From WTGU01 sp965242855 (GTDB taxonomy: Bacteria; Pseudomonadota; Alphaproteobacteria; UBA828), in contig OZ251509.1 in assembly GCA_965242855.1 (NCBI GenBank), forward strand, positions 1 through 64,000: a stretch of DNA of 64,000 bases, written 5' to 3'. Of the stretch, positions 53,336 to 61,246 are shown piece by piece. The notes under the pieces were generated by a model. The model was not told the origin of the DNA. It ran no database searches and saw only the letters and a list, made by a program, of their open reading frames with translations. A program made the position numbers and the translations under genes. Within the stretch, counting starts at the first letter, position 1. Each line of letters opens with the position of its first letter.

Positions 53336-54211
53336 ATGTCGTTGCCCGACGTCTCGATCATCATCCCCTGTTACAACGGGCATGCCCTTCTGGCGCAGGC
53401 TGTGGAAAGCGCCCTGCGCCAGGACCTGAAGTCGAAGGAAGTCATCGTCATCGACGACGGCTCGACCGCGCCGGAAACCGCCGAGGTGCTCGCCCGCCTG
53501 CCGGAAGAGGTCGAGGTCATACGGCAGGAGAATCGCGGAGTCGCCGCGGCGCGCAACAGAGGCTTCGAGGCAGCCCGCGGGCATTACGTGCTGCCGCTCG
53601 ATTGCGACGACTGGATCGAACCCAACTACGCCCGCCGGGCGCTCGAATTAATCGCCGGGCGTGAGGACGCCTTCGTATACTCCTGGTTAGCGGCTTTCGG
53701 CGAATACGAAGCGGTGCTGCGGAAGCGGTGGGATCCGTTTGCACAGCTGATCGTCAACCGGCTCGCCTATTGCATGTTGATTCCGAAGGCGCTGTGGCGC
53801 CAAGTGGGCGGTTACGACGAAACCATGCTGTTGGGTTGTGAGGACTGGGACTTCAACATCCGGCTGGGATTGGCGGGGGCAGAGGGCCTGTGCTTGCCCG
53901 AGCCGTTGTTTCACTACCGGGTCTCCGCAGACGGCGTGCTGCGTTCGACGACCCATCGGCACTACGGCGCGATATGGCGCGGGATACAGAAGAAATATCC
54001 CGACGCATACCGGGCGCCCAATCTTCTGCACCGGATGCGCGCACGGCCCGACGAGAGGGAGCGACACGGCACCTGGGTATTGCTGGTATTCTACAGTGTG
54101 CACCGGTTGTTGCCGGACGCGCTGTTTTCGCCGTTTTTCCGCGCCGCCGTTTCTCTGCGCAACCACCGGCGGGTCAAACGCACGAGAGGCAGACCATCTC
54201 GTGGCCGGTAG
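53336..54211 (+). CDS. Glycosyltransferase family 2, copy 1
   Basis: This GT-A glycosyltransferase uses a nucleotide sugar and a divalent metal. Of its 291 residues, the opening VSIIIPCYNGHALLAQAVES, the acid in VIDDGSTAPE, NRGVAAARNRGFEAARG, the metal-binding DCDDWIEPNYA and the GCEDWDFNIRLGLAG (ED-type) motif are all standard. No membrane helix is seen. The sugar and acceptor are unknown. The ATG at 53336 is used, since an upstream TTG adds residues outside the family. It is the first of two near-identical tandem genes, probably for surface glycans. Confidence 0.88.
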   Translation: MSLPDVSIIIPCYNGHALLAQAVESALRQDLKSKEVIVIDDGSTAPETAEVLARLPEEVEVIRQENRGVAAARNRGFEAARGHYVLPLDCDDWIEPNYARRALELIAGREDAFVYSWLAAFGEYEAVLRKRWDPFAQLIVNRLAYCMLIPKALWRQVGGYDETMLLGCEDWDFNIRLGLAGAEGLCLPEPLFHYRVSADGVLRSTTHRHYGAIWRGIQKKYPDAYRAPNLLHRMRARPDERERHGTWVLLVFYSVHRLLPDALFSPFFRAAVSLRNHRRVKRTRGRPSRGR

Positions 54212-54235
54212 CTTCGCCGATGTGGAGGAGTCGTG

Positions 54236-55102
54236 ATGCCCGCTGTCTCGATCATCATCCCCTGCTACAACGGGCATGCCTTCCTGGCACAGGCCGTGGC
54301 GAGCGCCCTTTGCCAGGACCTGGAGTCGAAGGAGGTCATCGTCATCGACGACGGGTCGACCGCACCGGAGACCGCCGAGGCACTCGCGCGCCTGCCGGAA
54401 GGGGTCGAGGTCGTGCGGCAAGGCAATCGTGGGCTCGCCGCGGCGCGCAACAGGGGGTTCGAGGAAGCCCGCGGGCGTTACGTGCTGCCGCTCGATTGCG
54501 ACGATTGGATCGAACCCGACTACGCCCGCCGGGCGCTCGAATTGATCGCCGGGCGCGAGGATGCCTTCGTCTATTCCTGGACCGAGCTCTTCGGCGAATA
54601 CGAAGCCGTGCTGCGGAGACGATGGGATCCGTTCGTACAGTTGATCGTCAACCAGATGGTCTCCTGTATGTTGATCCCAAAGACACTGTGGTGTCAAGTG
54701 GGCAGTTACGACGCGACCATGCGGCTGGGTCTCGAGGACTGGGATTTCAACATCCGGTTGGGGTTAGCGGGAGCGGAGGGCCTATGCTTGCCCGAGCCGT
54801 TGTTTCACTACCGGCTCTCCGCCACCGGCATGTTGCAGTCGGCGGGCCACCATCACTACGGAGCGGTGTGGCGTGGGATTCAGAAAAAGCATCCCGACGT
54901 TTACCGAATTTCTGAACTTCTACGACGGGCACAAACGCGGCCGAAAGAGGGAAGAAGGCACGCCAGCTGGTTCCTGCTGGCCGTCTACGGCGTGCATCGG
55001 CTGTTACCACATACGCTATTTTCTCTATTGTTCCGCGTCGCCTTCTCTTTACGCTTCCACCTACGCTCCGCACAAACGAGAAGTAGGCTATCGCGTCTTT
55101 GA
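54236..55102 (+). CDS. Glycosyltransferase family 2, copy 2
   Basis: A 288-residue paralogue of the preceding gene, very similar through the catalytic half (VSIIIPCYNGHAFLAQAVAS, VIDDGSTAPE, DCDDWIEPDYA, GLEDWDFNIRLGLAG). It diverges in the C-terminal third, where DNA composition shifts to higher A/T. It starts at ATG 54236 after GTGGAGGAGTC; 24 bp separate it from copy 1. The tandem arrangement and different C-termini fit duplication and divergence of acceptor specificity. Confidence 0.88.
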   Translation: MPAVSIIIPCYNGHAFLAQAVASALCQDLESKEVIVIDDGSTAPETAEALARLPEGVEVVRQGNRGLAAARNRGFEEARGRYVLPLDCDDWIEPDYARRALELIAGREDAFVYSWTELFGEYEAVLRRRWDPFVQLIVNQMVSCMLIPKTLWCQVGSYDATMRLGLEDWDFNIRLGLAGAEGLCLPEPLFHYRLSATGMLQSAGHHHYGAVWRGIQKKHPDVYRISELLRRAQTRPKEGRRHASWFLLAVYGVHRLLPHTLFSLLFRVAFSLRFHLRSAQTRSRLSRL

Positions 55103-55156
55103 CGTAGTTTGTGAGCAGGATATGGATAACCCACTGATCACATCAGACTATTGTCA

Positions 55157-55180
55157 ATTTGGAAAATGACTCTTCCAAAT
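55157..55180. promoter_or_regulatory. Perfect 8-bp inverted repeat before the AT-rich gene, probable operator
   Basis: ATTTGGAA (55157-55164) and TTCCAAAT (55173-55180) are exact reverse complements around an 8-bp spacer. The repeat ends 26 bp before the ATG and just upstream of a perfect AGGAGGT ribosome site. Symmetry and position fit a dimeric repressor site. It could also fold as an RNA hairpin ending the glycosyltransferase transcript, though no T-run follows. Confidence 0.6.
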
Positions 55181-55206
55181 TCACAGATTTATAGGAGGTA
55201 CAGGCC

Positions 55207-55998
55207 ATGCGCGCAGAATTTTCGGAGTTTTCGTTCGCGTATGCCCTTACGGAGAGTCTCTTCCTTTCTATAAGACAGTCTCTTCCAAAAGCAGGATTGA
55301 CCGGTTCGCGGGCAACAATGCCGTTTTTTACCACGCAGAGAGAAGAATATGGAGTAGGATATGACGTTGCTATAAAATCACTTAATCATTGTCTTATGTT
55401 TCTACAGTTCAAAACTTGCGATGGAATGATCCGCAAAGGCGCGAAGGAAATAAGCAAATATGGATTGTGCTTGAGAGTACCCTTTTTGCGAATGAATTTG
55501 ATGCCTTCTAGTCGCTCACCCCAACATAAACTGCTAATGGAACTGGAGAACAAAGGGTTTTCTGTCTATTATGCGGCCCCAAGATACTATACATGCGGCG
55601 ATTTTGTTTGTTACTACTCCGAAGAATGTATCCTCAAGCAATCAGTGTTCATTCAACCTAACAAAATTGGGCCTTTGCCGGACGATAAACCGCACTGCGT
55701 TTCTTTTGAGTGTTCATCCAAATTCGGTTGGTTCCTTTCCGAACCAAGAAAAGTTTCAGATATACTTTTCGGAAGGGATGTTGTTGAGAAAATGGCGGAA
55801 ACCATGCAGGAGCGTCGGTCGGGAGATATAAGTGTCTCTACCGCACTTGAGGTTATTGAACGTTTATTGATGGAGCAAGGCATCACGGAGAAAATTTTCG
55901 ATTCGACTCCTGAAAAGACACCTCTTGAAAGATTAATGGAGTTGTCAATCCGGTATTTGGGAGCTCTACCCCTTCTTTTCTATAACCCAGGAAAATAG
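55207..55998 (+). CDS. Foreign-looking conserved hypothetical protein, possible nuclease fold
   Basis: The 263-residue protein is encoded in DNA visibly richer in A/T than the rest of the window. It starts after an ideal AGGAGGT site. It opens EFSFAYALTESLFLSIRQSL; a middle segment has GYDVAIKSLNHCLMFLQFK, then APRYYTCGDFVCYY and QPNKIGPLPDDKPHCVSFE. The D-x(n)-QFK pattern on adjacent predicted strands resembles the core of PD-(D/E)XK nucleases with Gln in place of Asp/Glu. No named family is assigned. Neighbouring toxin-antitoxin and OLD-like genes make a defence function plausible but unproven. Confidence 0.65.
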   Translation: MRAEFSEFSFAYALTESLFLSIRQSLPKAGLTGSRATMPFFTTQREEYGVGYDVAIKSLNHCLMFLQFKTCDGMIRKGAKEISKYGLCLRVPFLRMNLMPSSRSPQHKLLMELENKGFSVYYAAPRYYTCGDFVCYYSEECILKQSVFIQPNKIGPLPDDKPHCVSFECSSKFGWFLSEPRKVSDILFGRDVVEKMAETMQERRSGDISVSTALEVIERLLMEQGITEKIFDSTPEKTPLERLMELSIRYLGALPLLFYNPGK

Positions 55999-56879
55999 TG
56001 CAGTTGCCAAACGCTCCCGGATGTCTCATAGTCCGTGCGCAGTTTGTAGGCTCTCGTTTCTACCTTAAAAGGAAACCTTCTTATTTTCGAATTTCCGTCT
56101 ATCCGGCCTTCATTCAGGGAATTTCGGTGTGGAGCGGGCAGCACTCAAAGCGATCTTCTGCGCGTTGCGGGAGCGCGCCACCCCCCCTTCCGGCCTCCCC
56201 CCCCCTGATAGGGGGGAGGAGTGCAAGTGCCCTGCCGGGGGATGTATGGACGGACTCGGCGACGACAAAGCCCGTGATCCATCCCACACGGAATTCCCGC
56301 CGCTGGATGAGTCTTGCGGACAACAAATTCCACTCTGGATACGATCAAGTTTCGTCCGATCCGCAGGCGATGGCGTCGAGAAACTCCTGTTCCACGTCAT
56401 GGGGTGCGTATCGCAACTTGCGCGCCATCTCCAGGGAAAGCCTCCGATGCAACCAGTCATAGCCGGGATCGAAAATCCGATCGAACGCATCCCTGGCTTG
56501 CCGCTTGGCTTTGGCGCTCCTTGACCGGTTTACGCCCAACAGTACAGCCAACAAGTCCCTCGGGCCTTCACTTGGTCCTTGTCGTGTTCGTCCCGGTAGA
56601 TATGTTTGCGAAACTGAGTCCCGAGTCCTTGCCGGCAATTGGTGTGCGGATTCTGGGAGATTATTTTCGCCGCATCTTACAATGACAGCTTCATTCGTGG
56701 CTTGCTCATGGAGTTAGGTCCCGTTGGTTAACCAGTGGGTGGTTGCTACCGGATATTCAGAGTGAAAGTAAGAGTTCTCCTTACGTTGTCGGCAGGCAGG
56801 GCGTGACATCGACGACCAGCCGCATACCGAAAAACGTCGATGTATGGCCCGGAATCGACTCTGAATGGCCTGCGACAGG
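55999..56879. other. Degenerate AT-richer gap between the foreign gene and the PanA pair
   Basis: No convincing gene is seen. A minus-strand frame at 56345-56638 encodes a 97-residue product whose second half (ARDAFDRIFDPGYDWLHRRL, EMARKLRYAPHDVEQEF) reads like real protein, but it has no clear ribosome site and no recognised family, so it may be a gene fragment. A GC hairpin of the dispersed type lies at 56194-56219. The rest looks like decayed DNA. Confidence 0.4.
56194..56219. repeat. GC hairpin of the dispersed family
   Basis: CCTCCCCCC (56194-56202) pairs perfectly with GGGGGGAGG (56211-56219) across an 8-base loop. It matches the composition and form of the hairpins at 51653-51680. Confidence 0.6.
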
Positions 56880-57125
56880 TCATAAACGAAGAAAGCCCAA
56901 GATAATACCGAGAATCGATAGCATGAAAAGGATGAACCCTCCCATAAGCCATGACCTAAGGCGCTCGACTTCGTGCTTCGTGGCCAAATGTTCGGCTTTG
57001 CCCTCCAATTTCGCCAAGCGCTCCCGAACATCCCCAAACGCCTCCAGACGGCCCGCCTTTAGGGCATCGAGTTCTGGCGAGTCATTCGCCTCTACCGGCT
57101 TTTCCGGCTTGATGGAAAGAGTCAC
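56880..57125 (-). CDS. Small coiled-coil single-span membrane protein, candidate PanA-linked toxin
   Basis: The 81-residue product begins at GTG 57125, which overlaps the PanA-like stop as GTGA. It has a charged N-terminal coiled coil (ELDALKAGRLEAFGDVRERL, KLEGKAEHLATKHEV) and one C-terminal membrane span (SWLMGGFILFMLSILGIILG). Single-span proteins are among the toxin types that Panacea-domain antitoxins are known to pair with. Strict coupling to the antitoxin supports that role. A longer reading from 57227 would overlap PanA by about 100 bp and is less likely. Confidence 0.65.
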   Translation of the reverse strand: MTLSIKPEKPVEANDSPELDALKAGRLEAFGDVRERLAKLEGKAEHLATKHEVERLRSWLMGGFILFMLSILGIILGFLRL

Positions 57126-57604
57126 GCGGACGCACCGTCGCTCTCTATCCGTTTTTTGTAATGGGATTCGATAAGTTCGTTCGGGATAATAGCGCCGATA
57201 CCGTACTTCCGGCGCGTAATGTCCCACGGAGTGTCTTTCTGGTGTGTAATGTTCGACAACTGAACGGCGGTATAGGGCCTGTATGCGTTGACGACGGAAG
57301 CGATCAAATCCCGCTGTTCGCTTCCGAAATTTTCCGATCGGGCGACGCGCTCGACCGTAATGTGATCACCGCCGAACGACTTGTATAAGTGATAGACGGT
57401 TGGAACCACCGGCCCGTAAGTCCAGGCCTCGACGGGTTCGCTGATCAGGGCCTCTCCGGTGAATCCCAGCCACCAGCCGTGACAAAGATAGACCAGCTTG
57501 AGCACGTGCATCGGGGTGGTTTCGCTCTCACGATCTCGAAGCCAGAGAACCTGTTCGGCGACCAGCCGCGGCGAGGTGGATCGCGTGCTCATCGTCCTCT
57601 CCAT
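57122..57604 (-). CDS. Panacea-domain (DUF4065/SocA-like) antitoxin candidate
   Basis: The 160-residue protein carries the Panacea (PanA) domain also called DUF4065/GepA/SocA. The key phrases are HVLKLVYLCHGWWLGFTGEA, SEPVEAWTYGPVVPTVYHL and YKSFGGDHITVE, with ITHQKDTPWDITRRKYG in the C-terminal part. PanA proteins are promiscuous antitoxins that neutralise many unrelated toxins, and some act as protease adaptors (SocA). The start may be ATG 57604 or 57592; each has a purine-rich upstream site. The coupled downstream gene encodes a small membrane protein, which fits a PanA-toxin pair. Confidence 0.8.
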   Translation of the reverse strand: MERTMSTRSTSPRLVAEQVLWLRDRESETTPMHVLKLVYLCHGWWLGFTGEALISEPVEAWTYGPVVPTVYHLYKSFGGDHITVERVARSENFGSEQRDLIASVVNAYRPYTAVQLSNITHQKDTPWDITRRKYGIGAIIPNELIESHYKKRIESDGASA

Positions 57605-57711
57605 CCGGCTCTCCTCGAGCCGCCAACGGCGGCGAGCGTGACACGAGGTTATGCCGTCGCGATGCCGGATGCAAGCGGTCCGAACACCGGCCTCGCTTCG
57701 CGCTCACCCTC

Positions 57712-57892
57712 TACGGCGCCGGCCTTCACCCCTTCGTCCGAAAATCAGGCCGGAACGGACGGCACTCGATGCCGAGGGCGGCGCGCGCCGGTGGCCGCGC
57801 GCCACGCGCGGAAGGCGCGCCGCGCCGGGGCCGCGCCGGCACGGGCAGCAGGAGCGGGCGCAACCCCTGGGCGCGGAAGACGTGGCGAATCG
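57712..57892 (-). pseudogene. Duplicated 3' end of the epimerase gene (left copy)
   Basis: This stretch repeats the 3' end of the epimerase gene at 59687-59932 in the same orientation. A block of about 58 bp (57733-57790) is identical, including sequence just after the stop codon position. A second block (57790-57892) matches closely. About 64 bp present in the right copy (59766-59828), bounded by GCGCGCCGG, is missing. The copy has no intact gene. Together with the right copy it brackets the OLD-like gene. Confidence 0.85.
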
Positions 57893-58071
57893 GCTCGTCG
57901 GCGAGCGCCCGAGCGGCGCGCGCCGGAACCTGCAAACCGTTCTCGCCGCTCCTTGCCGCCGGCGGAGAAGCACGCCGATAGCCGGCTCTACCCCGACTCC
58001 GTGGCCGAACTGGACAACGTCGGCCGGTCGTGGTCGAATACATAGGGTGAGCGGCCGGCGGAGAAGGGCAC

Positions 58072-59625
58072 GTGATCGAACGACGCTTCGGAAGCCTCTG
58101 GCAGCAGCTCCAAGGCAAGAAGCCGCATCTGCCGCATTTCCTCTCCGAAATCCGCCTTCAGGGAATCCGCGGCCTCGACGATCTCCGGGTCGCGTTCGAT
58201 TACCCGGTGAGCGTCATCGCCGGCGGTAACGCCACCGGCAAGTCGACGGTGCTGTTCGCGGCCGCATGCGCCTACAAGGTGCCGGGCGCTGGCGTCAAGG
58301 ACTTCGTGCCTTCGACGCTGTTTCCCGATTACCGCCCCCGGCTGGGCGGGCGAGAAGACGAAAAACCCGAGATCGTCCTCGAGTTCGACTACGCCACGCC
58401 CGACGGCCGGCGCGCCATGCGCTGGCGGCGCTCCAAGGGCTGGAATCGCAGCTTCCTGGGCCGCAAGAAGGCGTCCCAACCCGAACGGGCGCTCTATCTG
58501 CGGACGCTCAGCAATCTCAGCAACCCATCGGAAGTGCGCGGCGTGCTTCGTATGTCCCACCTGAAGACCGCGCCGCGCGAAACGCCCCTTACGGCCTCGC
58601 AGATCGCGTTCGCGCAGCGGATGCTATCCCCGTTCCGGTATTCGGAGGTGGTCGACCTGTCCAGCGGCGGCAAGCGTCTGCTCTTCGCCGCCCGAGAGGG
58701 CGGCGCGGCCTATTCCGAACTGCACATGGCGGCCGGGGAGCGCGCCATTCTCCATCTGTCTCGGGAGATCGCCCAACTTCAAGGCGCGCTGGTGTTGATC
58801 GACGAGGTGGAAGCCGGCCTGCATCCCTGGGTCCAACAGCTTCTGATGCTGGAGTTGCAGCAACTCGCCCTGCGCAATGATCTGCAAATCCTGGTGACGT
58901 CCCATAGCCCGGTGGTGCTCGATTCGGTGCCCGCCAACGGGCGGATATTCCTTGAACGCGACGCGGCGGGACAAGTGACGGTGGGCCAACCCTACCGCGA
59001 CGTGGTCCAGAACGCGCTCTACGGACGGGCGGACGAATCGCTCAACCTGCTATGCGAGGACGAGGCGGCCGAGGCGTTCCTGCGAGGCGTTTTCGACGTC
59101 CTGACCCCCCGGCTGAAGCTCAAGACGGAATCGCTTCGTATCGGGCGTGATACGGGCGCCAGCGAATTTCCCCAACACGCCGCGGCCTTCCGGAAATTCG
59201 GCAAGGAGGAAAGCTTCATCTTCGTTCTCGACGGCGACAAGCGCGACGGCGATCTGGAGCGTCGAATACGGGAGAACGCCGGCGGCGCTGTCCCGGTGTG
59301 CTTCCTTCCCGGGCGGGGCGCGCCGGAACTCTGGGTATGGGACCGGTTGCGTAACGCCGGCGCCGAGACGGCAACGGAACTGGGCATCGCCGCGGGTGAT
59401 CTGTCCGAGCGGCTCCAGCGCTTCGACTCGGTGTACGACTCGGCATCCGACAGCCTCGCGGAAATCGCCAAGACCAAGCTCCGCGCGCTGGCCGAAACCT
59501 CGAACCGGAGCATCGCCGACATCTGTCGGATCGTCGCCCGGCTGGAAGCCCGGCGCGCGGAAAGCGACGTTCAGCCGCTGGTGGAGAATCTGGAAACCGT
59601 CGTGTTGCGATGGCGCGTCGCCTGA
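58072..59625 (+). CDS. AAA ATPase with C-terminal TOPRIM domain (OLD-like nuclease)
   Basis: The 517-residue protein has an ABC/SMC-type ATPase head: HFLSEIRLQGIRGLDDLRV, Walker A at residues 51-58 (GGNATGKS), Walker B in ALVLIDEVEAGLHPWVQ and a switch His in VTSHSPVVLDS. The C-terminal part contains TOPRIM acids: LLCEDEAAEAFLRGV (Glu) and FIFVLDGDKRDGD (DxD). This is the layout of OLD-family nucleases and of Gabija GajA, which cut DNA under nucleotide control. No UvrD-like GajB or reverse transcriptase is nearby, so it appears to act alone. The start is GTG 58072 after GGAGAAGGG. Confidence 0.85.
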   Translation: MIERRFGSLWQQLQGKKPHLPHFLSEIRLQGIRGLDDLRVAFDYPVSVIAGGNATGKSTVLFAAACAYKVPGAGVKDFVPSTLFPDYRPRLGGREDEKPEIVLEFDYATPDGRRAMRWRRSKGWNRSFLGRKKASQPERALYLRTLSNLSNPSEVRGVLRMSHLKTAPRETPLTASQIAFAQRMLSPFRYSEVVDLSSGGKRLLFAAREGGAAYSELHMAAGERAILHLSREIAQLQGALVLIDEVEAGLHPWVQQLLMLELQQLALRNDLQILVTSHSPVVLDSVPANGRIFLERDAAGQVTVGQPYRDVVQNALYGRADESLNLLCEDEAAEAFLRGVFDVLTPRLKLKTESLRIGRDTGASEFPQHAAAFRKFGKEESFIFVLDGDKRDGDLERRIRENAGGAVPVCFLPGRGAPELWVWDRLRNAGAETATELGIAAGDLSERLQRFDSVYDSASDSLAEIAKTKLRALAETSNRSIADICRIVARLEARRAESDVQPLVENLETVVLRWRVA

Positions 59626-59699
59626 CCCGCGTCGCGCGGCTCGTCCCCACGAGAAACCGGCATATGGCGCCTCGTTCCTTCCTCTGCCGACGCCGGCCT

Positions 59700-60557
59700 T
59701 CATCCTTTCGTCCGAAAATCAGGCCGGAACGGACGGCACTCGATGCCGAGGGCGGCGCGCGCCGGGGCCGGATCGAGGGTGAGGTCGCGGTTCATGCGCT
59801 CCAGCAGGGCGGGGCTGTAGGGCGCGCCGGTCGCCGCGCGCCATGCGCGGAAGGCGAGCCGCGCCGGAGCCGCCGGCACGGGCAGCAGGAGCGGGCGCAA
59901 CCCCTGGGCGCGGAAGACGCGGCGGATCATCTCGCGCCACGTCACGGTCTCGCCGCCGGGCAAGCTCAGCAGGGCGTCCCGCGCGCCCGGCGCGCCGGCG
60001 GCGGCGCTCATGGCCCGGGCCACGTCGTCGGCGTGGATCGGCTGGCGCAACCCCGTGGCGGGCGGGACGATCGGGAAGACGCGCCAGCGGCGCGCAAAAG
60101 CGGCGACGGCGCTGACGTTACGGTCGCGTCCCGGATCGTAGATCAGGGTCGGCCGGAGAATCGTCCAGGCGATCCCGCGCTCCCGGCAGAGCCGCGCGAC
60201 CACGCCCTCGGCCCGCGCGACCTCCGCCGTGAAGGCGCGCTCGACCGGATCGGCGCTCGCCGCCTTGTGCACGACGCTCGCGGTGCCGAGCGCGACCAGC
60301 CGCCCGGCGCCCTCCGCGCGGGCGAGAAGCGGGGCCAAGGCGAGGAGCGGGACGAGGGAGAACACGGTGGCGGAAGGGGGAAGCGGCAACGGCCCGTCCG
60401 CCGGCAAGGCGGCCCAGGCGAAGCCCGGCTCCGCCGCCCGCGCGCCTGCGCTCCGCGTGAAACACACCCCGCACCAGCCGCCCTCCGCCAAACGGCGCAG
60501 GAGATGCCGACCGACCATGCCGCTCGCGCCGAGAACGGCCGCGCGCGGTGCGCTCAC
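59700..60557 (-). CDS. NAD-dependent epimerase/dehydratase-like SDR protein
   Basis: The 285-residue extended/atypical SDR has the nucleotide motif AAVLGASGMVGRHLLRRL and the NmrA/epimerase-like WTILRPTLIYDPGRDRN, with QPIHADDVARAM later. The classic YxxxK is not obvious, so it may bind NAD(P) without epimerase activity, like Ycf39/complex-I-associated SDRs. The start is GTG 60557, overlapping the plsC stop (GTGA). Its 3' end (59700-59932) is duplicated at 57712-57892; the OLD-like gene lies between the two copies, but this gene is intact. Confidence 0.85.
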   Translation of the reverse strand: MSAPRAAVLGASGMVGRHLLRRLAEGGWCGVCFTRSAGARAAEPGFAWAALPADGPLPLPPSATVFSLVPLLALAPLLARAEGAGRLVALGTASVVHKAASADPVERAFTAEVARAEGVVARLCRERGIAWTILRPTLIYDPGRDRNVSAVAAFARRWRVFPIVPPATGLRQPIHADDVARAMSAAAGAPGARDALLSLPGGETVTWREMIRRVFRAQGLRPLLLPVPAAPARLAFRAWRAATGAPYSPALLERMNRDLTLDPAPARAALGIECRPFRPDFRTKG

Positions 60558-61246
60558 CCGGCCGCCCGGCCTTCCACCCCGGCCCCGCCGCCCTCCGCGA
60601 GGAGCCGCCGCGACGCCTCCTCCATGGTCGATTCGAGGCGCTCCATGAAGGCCCGCCGCGGCAGGCCCGGCGGGATCGGCGGCAGATACGTCATCACGAT
60701 GGTGCCGGGATAGCGCCGGAACGAGCCCCTGGGCCAGTGCATCCCGGAATTGTGCACCACCGGAACCACCGGCAGGCCGAGGGCGCCGTAGAGGGCGGCG
60801 ACGCCGGGGCGATAGGGCAACTTCTCGCCCGGGCGCACCCGCGTGCCCTCGGGGAAGATCACGACCGGGCGCCCCCGCGCCGCCGCCGCCCGCGCCGCCG
60901 CGACGAGTTTGCGGAGCGCGCGCCCGCGCCCGTCACGGTCGACGAAGATCATGTTCACCTTGCGGCAGAACCAGCCGTAGCCCGGCACCAGCGCGAGCTC
61001 CTTCTTGATGACGTAGGCGGGATCGTCGAGCTCGTGCAGGAAGACGTGCGCCTCCCATTCGGACTGATGCTTGGCGGCGACGATGGCGGGGCCGTCCGGC
61101 CTGTGCTCGCGGTTCCGGATCTCGACGTGGACGCCGGCGATGAGCCGGAGCAGCAGGCCGTTGCCCGCCGACCAGACGATCACGAAGCGGCGGAACAGGG
61201 CGCGCGGCAGCAGCAGCATCGGCACCATGACCGTGCCGATCATCAC
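60554..61246 (-). CDS. plsC: 1-acyl-sn-glycerol-3-phosphate acyltransferase (PlsC)
   Basis: PlsC makes phosphatidic acid from lysophosphatidic acid at the inner membrane. Motifs I-IV are present: IVAAKHQSEWEA (HxxxxD-like, with E), MIFVDRDGRGRAL, VIFPEGTRVRPGE and LPVVPVVHNSG. The GTG at 61246 overlaps the ElyC stop (GTGATG). Family-like hydrophobic sequence (TLRSALCTVAFYTWG) continues upstream in the same frame. The true start may therefore lie inside elyC: CTG 61300 would read MENTLRSALC, and GTG 61351 is also possible. The 4-bp overlap with the next gene supports one operon. Confidence 0.9.
   Translation of the reverse strand: MMIGTVMVPMLLLPRALFRRFVIVWSAGNGLLLRLIAGVHVEIRNREHRPDGPAIVAAKHQSEWEAHVFLHELDDPAYVIKKELALVPGYGWFCRKVNMIFVDRDGRGRALRKLVAAARAAAARGRPVVIFPEGTRVRPGEKLPYRPGVAALYGALGLPVVPVVHNSGMHWPRGSFRRYPGTIVMTYLPPIPPGLPRRAFMERLESTMEEASRRLLAEGGGAGVEGRAAG

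Noticed and set aside
55207..55998. Call of a specific restriction enzyme
   Set aside because: Only a loose D...QxK pattern is visible; no recognisable family or methylase partner, so kept as hypothetical.
56129..56524. Plus-strand 131-codon frame in the degenerate gap
   Set aside because: It runs through a GC hairpin and has no ribosome site or conserved features.
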